Shown here piece by piece: positions 6,581-15,274 of a stretch of 32,382 nucleotides of DNA; the stretch's first letter is position 1; each line of letters opens with the position of its first letter. The DNA lies in NCBI GenBank assembly GCA_017632155.1, contig JAGBRZ010000033.1, positions 1 through 32,382 on the forward strand, in the 5' to 3' direction. A model generated the notes under the pieces. It saw only the letters and a program-made list of their open reading frames with translations. It was not told the DNA's origin and did no database searches. The translations under genes were made by a program, and so were the position numbers. Source of the DNA: Clostridia bacterium. GTDB taxonomy: Bacteria > Bacillota_A > Clostridia > Oscillospirales > CAG-272.

Positions 6581-8883
6581 TTTAATTTTTCAACCGATAT
6601 TACCCAATCGCCGGTATCCGGCTTTTCGGGAAGCTGATATACTCCATCCGTAACTGACACGGTGAAGGCTTCGCCGTACTCACCCGTTATACAGTTAAAC
6701 CACTGTACCTCATACTCGCCGTTTGCCATTGAAGTAAGCTTTCCGAGCTTTTTATTGTTTGCACTACCGTAAAAGTAGCCAAGATAAAGCTCGTTTCCGA
6801 TATGGCAGACGGAATACTTGCAGGATCCCGGATCGTAAAAATAGGAATTATCAAAGCAAGGAACAAGCTTCCACCATTCATATTCGGACAAGAAGCGCTT
6901 GATATACCCAACCTGTTTTCCTGCATCGGCATAAAGTCCCTCGAGCCAATTCGCATCCATTTTGAATTCACCCGATTCATCCTTACCGGTAAAATCGGTG
7001 ATTCCGTTTTGTGCCCAGAAGATGCTCCAGATCGGCTGAACGCCGTATCCGTAACCTACCTGACCGTTCATATACGCGATCCAACCTTGCGCGCGCGAAC
7101 CTTCGGTGCCCGTCCAGAAATGATCGTATCTGCCCTCGTAATTAACAACAGGCTTCGACCCCGGGTTGTTCCAATACTCGCGCATCAATTCCCAATTTAT
7201 TGAGGAATTCAGCGGGGTATTATATTGCGATGCATACCATGTATGGCTATCAAGCTGTCCGAAATTTGAATTATTGACAGACGTGAAGCTCCAATGCTCC
7301 TGATGACAGCTTGAGGGATGACCGTATGCATCGTATTTATGCACGTATTCGATAACCTTCAGCCAGGGATTGGTTTCGGGCGTAGCAGCACAGTCGCCGC
7401 GGTCAACGCCGTAATAGTCATTATCACCCTCCTGCGTGGTCGCCCACATAACGGGATACGCGCTGTACCTTGCCACCCAATAGCGGCAAAGCTTTTCAAG
7501 CTGCTCGTCCGTAATCTTTCCGCCGAAATATGCGCTCATTAAGGTTGTTGGATATCCAAACTGAGTGTTTGAATGGACAAATCCGTAATCAGCTATTATT
7601 TGAAAATAACGGTCATATTGTCTGAACTTTTCCACCATAAAGTCATTCACACCGAGGGTGAAGATATTTTGGGCACCATCCTGAAACCATATCTGATCGT
7701 TGACATCCCACCAATAAAGGGGTTGCGATTGAATAACGGTATAGCCTTGCTCGGCGCGGTAGTTCATAATGTAATCAAACTGCGACGTAACACCGTATTG
7801 ATCCGCAAGTTCTTTTGTTATTCCCGCGACCTTTTGGGTTTCAACAGAGCCGTATCCGTCGATCTCCTCTATCGCAAGGGTCCAATGGGTGTCACCAAGA
7901 TAGAAAAAGGGAGTTCCGTCCGCATACATAAAATAACTCTTTCCCGGCTCGGTCTTGATAAAGCCGTGCTTATAGATATCAAGCTCACCGGAATACGCCT
8001 TGCAGCTTACGCTTCCCACACGGTGATGCAGACCGCTGTTTTGGGCATCGGTGCACTTGGTATAAAAACTCCACTTGCCAACCTCTGTCAGTGCAAATCT
8101 GACCTTCCAGACTCGTCCGCCGTCCCAGAAAGCGGGGACAGTCAGAACCGTGCCGGTCGATTCATTGTAAAAGATTGCATCCATATCAACAGTATAGACG
8201 GGATCGGCATAGTCCTTTTCACTCGTAAACTCGATCTCTGCAGCAACCCATTGATCACACTCAAGCTTTAACTGTTGGCCCTGCGGTGTGATCTTTTCGA
8301 TCTCAGCCATCTGAACCTCTCCTCTCTCAGGATTCACAGCCTCGATTATCGAAAGGTTGCTCGGAACAGAAAGTCCATCCCCGGACGGAATGATGAATTC
8401 CGAAATAAATCTCTCGACAGCCAATGAAGTATAATTATCGTTATAACCAATGATGACTATCTTGTTTCCAACCGCGCGAATAGCGTATTCTCCCGGAGAT
8501 AGCGTCATATATACTTTACGGCTCTCGCGGCGATTTGTTTCACCGACCAGCACCTCCGGTGCATCGCTGACATATTCACCGGGCATTGGCTTGCCCTGCG
8601 CCCAGTCATCCGTAAACTTGATATCGACACCTAGCGACTCATTGATAGCAGCCATAATACTCTTGCAGCAATCGTAAAGTGTCTTACTGCATTTTTCGGG
8701 GCGCACAAATGTGTAAAGTTCTTTTCCGCCGCTGATAAGATCAAGACCGGGCAACACAAGATCTGTTTCGGAAGGGGACGTTTGCTCACCCGAGGTTTCA
8801 ACGCTCGGGGCATTGACCGCACATCCCACAAATCCGTGAAGTAGCATCAATAATGCCATAATAAAACAGATGAGCCTTTTCAT
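6577..8883 (-). CDS. DUF4038 glycoside hydrolase (GH140-like) lipoprotein
   Basis: This 768-aa exported lipoprotein has a signal peptide with a lipobox cysteine at C21 (GFVGC), then a Ser/Thr/Glu-rich linker. About residues 45-180 resemble the accessory domain before GH67/GH20-type catalytic domains (EVLVGETNR and a terminal YTSLAVERFISEF). About 205-300 is a DUF5060-like beta domain (AFWDGGRVWKVRFA). About 305-650 is the DUF4038 barrel, starting GTPFFYLGDTHW, with candidate catalytic carboxylates E485 (TQEGDND) and E583 (NYEGRYD). The C-terminus (about 680-768) looks like the beta domain that often follows DUF4038. Characterised relatives are apiosidases acting on pectin, but the substrate here is not predictable. 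Its ATG directly follows the stop of the membrane protein gene, with GGGTGG inside that gene as the ribosome site. Confidence 0.82.
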   Translation of the reverse strand: MKRLICFIMALLMLLHGFVGCAVNAPSVETSGEQTSPSETDLVLPGLDLISGGKELYTFVRPEKCSKTLYDCCKSIMAAINESLGVDIKFTDDWAQGKPMPGEYVSDAPEVLVGETNRRESRKVYMTLSPGEYAIRAVGNKIVIIGYNDNYTSLAVERFISEFIIPSGDGLSVPSNLSIIEAVNPERGEVQMAEIEKITPQGQQLKLECDQWVAAEIEFTSEKDYADPVYTVDMDAIFYNESTGTVLTVPAFWDGGRVWKVRFALTEVGKWSFYTKCTDAQNSGLHHRVGSVSCKAYSGELDIYKHGFIKTEPGKSYFMYADGTPFFYLGDTHWTLAIEEIDGYGSVETQKVAGITKELADQYGVTSQFDYIMNYRAEQGYTVIQSQPLYWWDVNDQIWFQDGAQNIFTLGVNDFMVEKFRQYDRYFQIIADYGFVHSNTQFGYPTTLMSAYFGGKITDEQLEKLCRYWVARYSAYPVMWATTQEGDNDYYGVDRGDCAATPETNPWLKVIEYVHKYDAYGHPSSCHQEHWSFTSVNNSNFGQLDSHTWYASQYNTPLNSSINWELMREYWNNPGSKPVVNYEGRYDHFWTGTEGSRAQGWIAYMNGQVGYGYGVQPIWSIFWAQNGITDFTGKDESGEFKMDANWLEGLYADAGKQVGYIKRFLSEYEWWKLVPCFDNSYFYDPGSCKYSVCHIGNELYLGYFYGSANNKKLGKLTSMANGEYEVQWFNCITGEYGEAFTVSVTDGVYQLPEKPDTGDWVISVEKLK

Positions 8884-10362
8884 TTATCCACCCAGAACTA
8901 TTCTGATAGTTTCAACAACGCCCATATTCGTCCAAATAGAAACAATCGAAAGAATAGCAGTCAAAACACCAAATATCGGCTTCTCAACACCCTCGCTCTT
9001 CTCTGTCAGGTTGATAAGAACAGCCGCAGAGATCAGGGTAAGTATGACGCTGATATCGTAAACGTATCTCATATTAACTCCGCCGAGGCAGAAGTCGGAA
9101 AAAGCAATGCCAAGGGCGAGCAGTGCCGTCACGCAAACAACGGCGGTCTTCCATACATCCCGCTCTCCGCGATGCTTTTCAATAAGCGCAAGGCGGGGAT
9201 ATGCAATAATACCGAGAGGCAAACCGTATGCGAAAACTCCGCAATAGCGGTCAGCATAGAAATAGCGTGAACCGCTCGGAAGAACCATAATTCTCTGCAT
9301 TTCAATGAAAGGCTTCGCATCCGTCTGCCACATAGGGCAGAGGAAATACGAGAAGAATGATGAGAAAAGGTACTTGAAATCGATCGTATTCAGCGAAACG
9401 TCGCTGACCGTGAGCTGATAGTTTGCTCCGAAATCAAGCGGCGAGCCGAAGCGCGCGTTGTTGTACCACATAACTGCAATCGCACCCGCAATCAAGGGAA
9501 GCGCGAACGATGAAACCGTCAAAATTCCGTCTTTTAAGGTATCTTTTTTTATTTTAAAGATAAATTCAATGAAGAGCGGGAAGACGGCAACGCACATCAG
9601 CGCAACCGTCGGGCGCGACCAAACGGTCAGCGTCAGCGCAAGCGCAGCAAGGACGAGCATAATCATTCTCGCCCACAGCTTCTCTTCTCTCATCGAGCGA
9701 ACCGCAAGAGCAACAAAAGCCATCGAAAATACTTGCGCCGAAAGGACGGCGACGTAATACATATCCGAGCAAAGCACGCCAAGATAAACTCCGCTCGCGC
9801 AAACGGTTCCCGCAAGCCCGAGGAGGAAGAGCCAAAGATTCGGCTTTTTGATAAACCGAAGCACTATCTCACGGTATGCAAGCGAGGTCGTGATCACCGC
9901 CGCTATTGCAAGAATAAGACAAGTGAGCGGTATATTCGGCAGCTTTCCCGTCAGCGCGTGAATGGGCGCGTGAACCGTCAATATCGGTGCGATACCGAAA
10001 TAGGAATAGTATTTTCCGTCAAAAAAGGCATAATCCCAGTTGTATCTCGCTCTCGAATTTTTTCTTTCGGTGGGATCGTAAGGATTTTCAAGCGCGGCAA
10101 GGCGGCGATCAACTTCGAGATCAAGCTCTATCTGACCCTTTTTCCACGCATCGAACTGTCTGATATAAATATCCGTCGGCACGCTCCCACCAACCTCATA
10201 TTCAAGAAGTTCTCCTTCCTTGGTCGGGACCTCCCCTTCTTCCTTGGTTTGAGTCGGGAAAAGAGCGTTTATGAGAATTAGAATGACGAGTGCAAACAGG
10301 ACGTTCGGTATGATCTTTTCGGGGCAATATTTTGCCCCGAAAATTTTATTTATAATATTCAT
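8884..10362 (-). CDS. Polytopic membrane protein, GT-C glycosyltransferase-like
   Basis: This 492-aa integral membrane protein has roughly ten hydrophobic segments. A first helix (about residues 18-37) is followed by a long outside loop rich in charged residues with YNWDYAFFDGKYYSYFG, then closely packed helices. An RFGSPLDFGANYQLT segment is like those seen in GT-C-fold lipid-linked sugar transferases. The early acidic loop would match the catalytic loop of that fold. The assignment is by general resemblance only; no substrate is suggested. I chose the ATG at 10362, one base after the stop of the GDSL gene, because the in-frame extension to 10446 lies wholly inside that gene. No strong ribosome site is visible, so it probably depends on translational coupling. 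Confidence 0.65.
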   Translation of the reverse strand: MNIINKIFGAKYCPEKIIPNVLFALVILILINALFPTQTKEEGEVPTKEGELLEYEVGGSVPTDIYIRQFDAWKKGQIELDLEVDRRLAALENPYDPTERKNSRARYNWDYAFFDGKYYSYFGIAPILTVHAPIHALTGKLPNIPLTCLILAIAAVITTSLAYREIVLRFIKKPNLWLFLLGLAGTVCASGVYLGVLCSDMYYVAVLSAQVFSMAFVALAVRSMREEKLWARMIMLVLAALALTLTVWSRPTVALMCVAVFPLFIEFIFKIKKDTLKDGILTVSSFALPLIAGAIAVMWYNNARFGSPLDFGANYQLTVSDVSLNTIDFKYLFSSFFSYFLCPMWQTDAKPFIEMQRIMVLPSGSRYFYADRYCGVFAYGLPLGIIAYPRLALIEKHRGERDVWKTAVVCVTALLALGIAFSDFCLGGVNMRYVYDISVILTLISAAVLINLTEKSEGVEKPIFGVLTAILSIVSIWTNMGVVETIRIVLGG

Positions 10363-10363
10363 C

Positions 10364-12055
10364 TTAATTAAGCTTTTCGCCGTAAACGAGGATCTCACGC
10401 GTGTTGATCGTGTTGTACTTATTTTCAGCATCGTTTCGTCCAACAACTACACCAACACGGATATACTGTCCACTTACACCGCCCATATCAAACAGGCAGG
10501 TAACCTTGGAGGTGTTATTGTTCCAAGGATCTCCGGGTGTTGTTCCGGCATTGACAAGCTTTGTGCCGTTAACGTTATCCCAGCAAGCCGAGGGAACGCG
10601 AGTCCAGTTGATGCCGTCGTCGCTGACAAAAACTTCCGCGACTCCGGGGAATCCCTCAAGGCTTCCCGAGGAGAATCCAAACGCATCAAACTTGTGCTTC
10701 GAGCCGAAATTGAGAGTGATAAGACAGGAATAGGGAGAATTTGCATCGACCTCGCCTTTGATGTTATATGTCTTATCGTCAAAAATGAAATTAGCCATAA
10801 AGGATGATCCCCAGTGACCGTTGACAAGGTTTTCGACAGCCGTGGTGTAACCCTTTGCGGAGGAATCCATCTTTTCAATACCGATAACGGAAACACCGTA
10901 ACCGATGTCGGCAATGTCAGCCTTCTGCGCGTCGGTGAGTCCCGTTGTCGAATACTCGGTCGATGCAATCGCATTTTTTGTTCCGAGAATACCCGAGAAG
11001 GTCTTACCGTTCGGGTAAGTTCCGCCCTGAAGAACGGAAATAAGCTTCGACTTGGGAATGGAAGTCAGATTCTTCATAGCAGAAGCATCGACCCCAAAGG
11101 TCTTTTCGATATACTCGACGCCGACGGACGAGGTTTTGTACTTTTCGGGAATCGCGGGAGTCTCCCAAACCGCCTTGCGAGCCGCCTCCTTGAGGATCGC
11201 CGCTGCTTCATCGGTAAGAGCCGCATTGTAATCAACCGTGGTGGGATCAACACCCGTCATCTTTGCAAAGATCGTCATAGCCGCGAGATAGCTTCCCGTA
11301 GCGTTGGGGTGGGTCAAATCGTCATCATAGAGGTTGATGTTCTTATGGTTGGTATAAACGTCAAAGAAAGCAAGACCCGCATATGCAACGTCGATGCCAA
11401 GCTCAGCGCCGATAGCCTCGTAAGCCGCGCTGATCATCCAGGTCATACTCTCGTTTGTCCATCCGTTTTCTGCAAGTACGCTATGTCCCGCCTTTCTGCC
11501 CCAAGTTCCGTAAAGAATGGGGGTTGCTCCCTCCGCCTTGATCTTCTCGTTGAGATTGCGGACACCGGTATAAAACTTATCGGGAAGGATCGCGGGGCAG
11601 GTGCTCTGCTCCTGAAGAATTACAAAATCGTAATCACGGAGCTTGAAAGCGGAATCGACCTTCGCGCCGACCTCATCGGTGGACTTTGCAGAATCGATAA
11701 GATACCAACCGCCCTTTGTGACGCGGGTAACATTTGCCTTGTAGCCTGCGGCACGAATGATCTTTGCAAAGATCTGCTCGGGCATATCATTATAATGAGT
11801 ATAGCTGTTTCCGATGAAAAGAATATTGTAAGTCTTTTCTTTGTCAAGCACTTCATCTGCGGTGGCAGAAGCGGTCGTTTCCGGAGCTTCGGTTGCCGGG
11901 GAATCGGTTTCCGTAGCCTCGGGAGCGGTGGTCGTGTCGACTGCGTGAGTCTTTGTGGTTTCATCGGCAAGGGTTGTGGCTTCGCCCTCAACCACGCACG
12001 CAACGCTTGCAAAAAGCATTGTAGACAACAGCATAATTGCAATAAATTTCTTCAT
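10364..12055 (-). CDS. SGNH/GDSL hydrolase lipoprotein with F5/8C-like domain
   Basis: This is a 563-aa exported lipoprotein. The signal peptide ends at C20 (ASVAC), and residues about 22-68 form a Thr/Glu/Ala-rich linker. The hydrolase domain starts with ILFIGNSYTHYND (catalytic Ser in GNSY) and ends with DDLTHPNATG, whose Asp and His complete the triad. It resembles the DUF4886 branch of SGNH esterases, which often remove acyl groups from carbohydrates. The last 150 residues or so (LVNGHWGSSF... VFVSDDGINW... YIRVGV) form a discoidin-like sugar-binding domain. AAAGGAAA precedes the start and a consensus promoter lies upstream, so this is the first gene of a four-gene operon with a membrane GT-C-like protein, a DUF4038 enzyme and a HAD protein. 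Confidence 0.85.
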   Translation of the reverse strand: MKKFIAIMLLSTMLFASVACVVEGEATTLADETTKTHAVDTTTAPEATETDSPATEAPETTASATADEVLDKEKTYNILFIGNSYTHYNDMPEQIFAKIIRAAGYKANVTRVTKGGWYLIDSAKSTDEVGAKVDSAFKLRDYDFVILQEQSTCPAILPDKFYTGVRNLNEKIKAEGATPILYGTWGRKAGHSVLAENGWTNESMTWMISAAYEAIGAELGIDVAYAGLAFFDVYTNHKNINLYDDDLTHPNATGSYLAAMTIFAKMTGVDPTTVDYNAALTDEAAAILKEAARKAVWETPAIPEKYKTSSVGVEYIEKTFGVDASAMKNLTSIPKSKLISVLQGGTYPNGKTFSGILGTKNAIASTEYSTTGLTDAQKADIADIGYGVSVIGIEKMDSSAKGYTTAVENLVNGHWGSSFMANFIFDDKTYNIKGEVDANSPYSCLITLNFGSKHKFDAFGFSSGSLEGFPGVAEVFVSDDGINWTRVPSACWDNVNGTKLVNAGTTPGDPWNNNTSKVTCLFDMGGVSGQYIRVGVVVGRNDAENKYNTINTREILVYGEKLN

Positions 12056-12092
12056 AGTGTATTTCCTTTCGGAATAATTATAAGATAATATA

Positions 12093-12121
12093 ATAATATA
12101 TTATTTTAACTGATTTGTCAA
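12093..12121 (-). promoter_or_regulatory. Promoter of the 12055-6044 operon
   Basis: On the minus strand TTGACA (12121-12116), a 17-base spacer and TATTAT (12098-12093) lie about 40 bases before the start of the SGNH gene. The -35 box overlaps the stop codon of the M23 gene. Confidence 0.8.
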
Positions 12122-12783
12122 GTGGTTTTCACGATTTTCATCAATTCCTGCCAGGTTGAGGGACCTGCAATGCCATCGGGCTCAAGCCCACGGCTTTTCT
12201 GAAATCCGAGGAGAGCCTTTTGCGTAGCGGGTCCAAAGCTTGAATCACATTCAAGGCTGAAACCGTGAAAATTCAACAAGGTCTGCAAAAGCTTCACTTC
12301 CCCGCCCGTTGCGCCCCTTTTCAGTAGCTTTCTTTCGTGTGTCAAAGTCAATTTGTTCACCTCGCTCAAATCTTTATCAAAATATTTTTCGGGATCGACC
12401 CATTCGCCGAACATTGAAATTCCGAAATGCAAATGCGCGCCCGTGCTTCTGCCCGTGCTGCCCATAAACCCAAGGACATCACCCTTTTCTACCTTATCGC
12501 CCTTTTCCACCCGAAGTGTGCCTTTTTTGAAATGGCAATAAAGCGTGACAAGCGTTTCGTCGTGTCTGATCTTGCAATAATAACCCGAACGCGAGTTATG
12601 TCCCGCCTCGATAACCTCGCCCGAATCGAACGCCACGACCCAATCCGACACCGCCCCTCCGTTTTCCGCAATTGCAACAAGATCAACGCCCGAATGATAC
12701 TCCTTCTTGCCGAAGATCACGCGCGAACCGAAACGATACGTGATCTTATATCTCTCATAATTCTTAAAAAATCTCGAAGACAT
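12118..12783 (-). CDS. M23 family peptidase with C-terminal peptidoglycan-binding domain
   Basis: This 221-aa protein cleaves peptidoglycan cross-bridges or stems, judging by family. The M23 zinc site is complete: H in YHSGVD with its Asp, the LYCHF histidine, and HLHFG. The C-terminal third (KLLQTLLNFHG...FGPATQKALLGFQKSRGLEPDGIAGPSTW) is a peptidoglycan-binding type 1 domain. Unusually for an M23 enzyme it has no signal peptide or membrane segment; that pattern is common in phage endolysins and tail-associated lysins. The start is one base after the stop of the upstream gene, and both are read together. A housekeeping, sporulation or prophage-remnant role cannot be decided from sequence. 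Confidence 0.87.
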   Translation of the reverse strand: MSSRFFKNYERYKITYRFGSRVIFGKKEYHSGVDLVAIAENGGAVSDWVVAFDSGEVIEAGHNSRSGYYCKIRHDETLVTLYCHFKKGTLRVEKGDKVEKGDVLGFMGSTGRSTGAHLHFGISMFGEWVDPEKYFDKDLSEVNKLTLTHERKLLKRGATGGEVKLLQTLLNFHGFSLECDSSFGPATQKALLGFQKSRGLEPDGIAGPSTWQELMKIVKTT

Positions 12784-12784
12784 A

Positions 12785-13216
12785 TCAAACAGCCTCCTTT
12801 TTGAGAGTTTCGATCTCTTTGCGGAGAGATGTTATCTCAAGACGAAGCTGATCGAGTTCGCTCGGCACATATTCCTTCGGCTCACGCCCACCGGGGGAAG
12901 CGGTATCAATGACCCGAAGCTCACCGCGCGTGCTGACAAGTCTGTTTCCGTCGGGATCAATTCCATCAAGAACAAAGCTCGCTGTCCCCGCACGCGCCAT
13001 GACCTCATCGGGCGCTCTGACAGCATTTCCGCTCAAAATCAAAAGAACACCCTCACCCCCTCCCGCAGGGAAAAAGGTTATCCGCTTATTCATACATTTC
13101 CAATCGGGCGAAAGATCAAACACGATCCTGCAGCTCCCAAAGCTCCCGCGTGTCCCCGCAACAGCCCAATCCGGCGTCAATTTCCAAAGATCTGCTTTTA
13201 TATTAATTTCTTTCAT
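12785..13216 (-). CDS. Hypothetical protein, phage baseplate/tail-accessory-like
   Basis: This 143-aa soluble protein starts MKEINIKADLWKLTPDW. The first 100 residues or so look like a small beta domain: a segment on a natural state (CRIVFDLSPDW), then VMARAGTASFVLDGIDPDGNRLVST, then a proline-containing linker. The tail (from about residue 115) is a coiled coil (LDQLRLEITSLRKEIETLKKEA). This plan, a BppU-N-like beta domain, a DGDG/NRL turn and a coiled coil, is frequent in phage baseplate or tail-fibre proteins of Firmicutes; the match is by pattern and is uncertain. The start at 13216 is chosen for its AAAAGGAG ribosome site seven bases upstream. It is co-transcribed with a signal-less M23 enzyme, which supports a phage-derived lysis or tail cassette. 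Confidence 0.55.
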   Translation of the reverse strand: MKEINIKADLWKLTPDWAVAGTRGSFGSCRIVFDLSPDWKCMNKRITFFPAGGGEGVLLILSGNAVRAPDEVMARAGTASFVLDGIDPDGNRLVSTRGELRVIDTASPGGREPKEYVPSELDQLRLEITSLRKEIETLKKEAV

Positions 13217-13293
13217 AGTCAACTCCTTTTCTGCCATCCAAAAAGATTTTAGCATAAACACAAAGGCAATGACTGACAGAAAGCTGTCGCAAC

Positions 13294-13325
13294 AAAAAAG
13301 CTGTCGGCTCATATGAGCCGACAGC
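13294..13325 (-). terminator. Terminator after the 15064-13352 surface protein gene
   Basis: A 13-bp perfect inverted repeat at 13300-13325 (GCTGTCGGCTCAT and its complement) is followed on the minus strand by a run of six T. It lies 27 bases past the stop codon. Confidence 0.85.
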
Positions 13326-13351
13326 AATGTTATTCGATTATTGGTTTATAA

Positions 13352-15064
13352 TCAGTTTTCTCTTCTCTTTGCAACAACTGCAACTCCGCCAAGGGAGATA
13401 ACAGCGATAAGAGCAAATACGAGAGCGGAGTCACCGGTGGGAACGGGATCTGCGGGAACTTCGGGCTCGGTTTCTACGGGAGGAACATAGTTAGCAACAT
13501 CGGTAAGAGTACCCTTGTAAAGAGCAGCATCCTTGATTCCGAGAGTTGCCATATCGTGGTAGAGATATACGCCACATGCAACCTGAGGTGCACTTGCGAA
13601 CTCAGCTGCGGTGCCGTGATAAGTCTCAAAGAGAACCCACTCGCCTGCAGCATCCTTGTAGTAGAGGCTCCAAGAGTAGCCGTCAACTGTTACAGCCATA
13701 TCAGCATAACCCTCAGCGTCGAAAGCAATATTCTTCTCAAGGTTTGCAAACTTGGTATAAGAAGTGGTCTTTACGGTCTCGTGGCCGGTGAGCTTGGTGC
13801 CGCTGATGCAAACAACCATATCGGTAGCATCGGTGCCGTTGAGGTTACCGTAGAAGTTGTAGAGCTGTGCCCAGTTATACTTCATATTGGTCTCATCGAG
13901 ATTGAAGAAGATACCGCCGCGGAGATCGTTGGTCTTAACCTTGTAGGTGAAGGTATAAACGGTGTCAGCGGTGTACTCAAGAGAACCGATCGCGCCGCCC
14001 CACCAGGTAGCACCCTGACCTGCATCCTTCATTCCTGCATCGGTGGGCTTATCAAAGTCGATCTGCTTGCCGTCGTCGGAAATGGTGATGATGGGATCAG
14101 TGCCGGTGAGAGTGAACATCTTAGGAGCATAATCGGTACCGTTCTTGAAGAGGATATCGGTAAGCTTAGCGCCAAGGCCTGCCTTTGCGTAAGCGTCCAT
14201 GGTAAGTTCCTTTGCGTTGAGCATCATAGCATCGGATCTGTCTTCCTTAACTGCGCCTTCGCGGAGTGCGGGATAGGTGAAGCCCTTTGCGGAGTAGATG
14301 TTGCCTTCGTATACAACAGCATCCTTGAAGGTTACAGAGCCTGCGTTGTAAACGTAGAAAACGAGAGCGAGATCATCATAGTTGTTTGCGAAGGGGATAT
14401 ATCCCTCGTCAAAGAACTCGCCGTTGATGAATACACGGTAAACAAAGCCATCTACTTCGATGGAAACCTTGCAGAAGCCTTCTGCATCGGGAGTGTAAAT
14501 GCCGCCAACGTAGTTGGAGCCGTCACTTACGTAAAGACCGTAGTCCTTGCTGCCCGCGCCGCGGGAAAGGGTGTTCTTGGGAGTGCCGTTCCAGCCCTCG
14601 GGAGTGCCGTAGTAGCCTCTGAAAGCGTTCATAGTATCGGTGTACTTGCTGTTGTTGGGAGTAATTGCAGCCCAATCGCCTTCAATGACATCCTTGTTGC
14701 CGTTGATGTATACGCCGAAGTTCTGCATTGCATCCTTACCTTCAACGGAGTTGTCAGCGAGAACTTCAACAGTGTACTTCTTGCCTTCGCCGATCTTGAG
14801 ACCTTCGATCACGTCACCGTAGAAGTATCTCTTGCCCTTAGTGATAACAGTAACGGTTGCCGCAGAGCCGTCTTCGGAAACTTCTGCTGTAACACCGTCT
14901 GCCTTACCGTTTGTAGCAAACATGTTGAACGAATACTTGTCGTCGTTCTTGAAGTTGATCTTACGAAGAACGTCGCCTTCCTTTGCGGAAGTGTTGATTC
15001 CCATAGCAGCAACGAGCGAGAGAATCATAACAAGGGAGAGAAGCGCGCTGAAAATTCTTTTCAT
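13352..15064 (-). CDS. Surface protein A with two lectin-like repeats
   Basis: This 570-aa secreted protein has a classical signal peptide (MKRIFSALLSLVMILSLVAA, ending near SAKEG) and two repeats of about 240 residues. Each repeat begins like GDVLRKINFKNDDKY or LTDILFKNGTDYAPKMF, passes through an aromatic G-[AS]-I-x-x-L segment, and ends near KDAVVYEG / KDAALYKG. That is the pattern of a jelly-roll/LamG-type sugar-binding fold. The C-terminus has a Pro/Glu linker, PVPTGDSA, a hydrophobic helix and KRREN, a sorting-signal-like tail. The start at 15064 follows GAAAGGAAAG. Paralogue of the gene at 16915-15275, with the same promoter and leader. A glycan-binding or S-layer-like role is inferred. 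Confidence 0.75.
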   Translation of the reverse strand: MKRIFSALLSLVMILSLVAAMGINTSAKEGDVLRKINFKNDDKYSFNMFATNGKADGVTAEVSEDGSAATVTVITKGKRYFYGDVIEGLKIGEGKKYTVEVLADNSVEGKDAMQNFGVYINGNKDVIEGDWAAITPNNSKYTDTMNAFRGYYGTPEGWNGTPKNTLSRGAGSKDYGLYVSDGSNYVGGIYTPDAEGFCKVSIEVDGFVYRVFINGEFFDEGYIPFANNYDDLALVFYVYNAGSVTFKDAVVYEGNIYSAKGFTYPALREGAVKEDRSDAMMLNAKELTMDAYAKAGLGAKLTDILFKNGTDYAPKMFTLTGTDPIITISDDGKQIDFDKPTDAGMKDAGQGATWWGGAIGSLEYTADTVYTFTYKVKTNDLRGGIFFNLDETNMKYNWAQLYNFYGNLNGTDATDMVVCISGTKLTGHETVKTTSYTKFANLEKNIAFDAEGYADMAVTVDGYSWSLYYKDAAGEWVLFETYHGTAAEFASAPQVACGVYLYHDMATLGIKDAALYKGTLTDVANYVPPVETEPEVPADPVPTGDSALVFALIAVISLGGVAVVAKRREN

Positions 15065-15082
15065 AATTTTCTTTCCTTTCAA

Positions 15083-15143
15083 AATTTTCGGCTTTGCCGA
15101 ATTGATACATAATAATGATACCACTTTTGTGTGAATTTGTCAA
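15083..15143 (-). promoter_or_regulatory. Promoter and leader of surface protein A
   Basis: TTGACA (15143-15138), a 17-base spacer and TATCAT (15120-15115) are followed by a leader with the hairpin TTCGGC-TTT-GCCGAA at 15087-15101. The 46 bases at 15083-15128 are identical to 16933-16978 before the paralogous gene. Confidence 0.8.
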
Positions 15144-15175
15144 TAGTATTACAGATTTTATAATAAAATTGAGAT

Positions 15176-15214
15176 AAAAAAACCGGATATTTTGAAGTAA
15201 CTCAAAATATCCGG
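15176..15214 (-). terminator. Terminator of surface protein B gene
   Basis: A perfect 13-bp stem (15183-15195 with 15202-15214), read on the minus strand, is followed by a run of seven T (15182-15176). It separates the two paralogous transcription units. Confidence 0.87.
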
Positions 15215-15274
15215 GAGATTTATTTAATTAATAATTTCCGAGCAAAGTGAGGAAATTTTCCTTTCACTAGTCAC

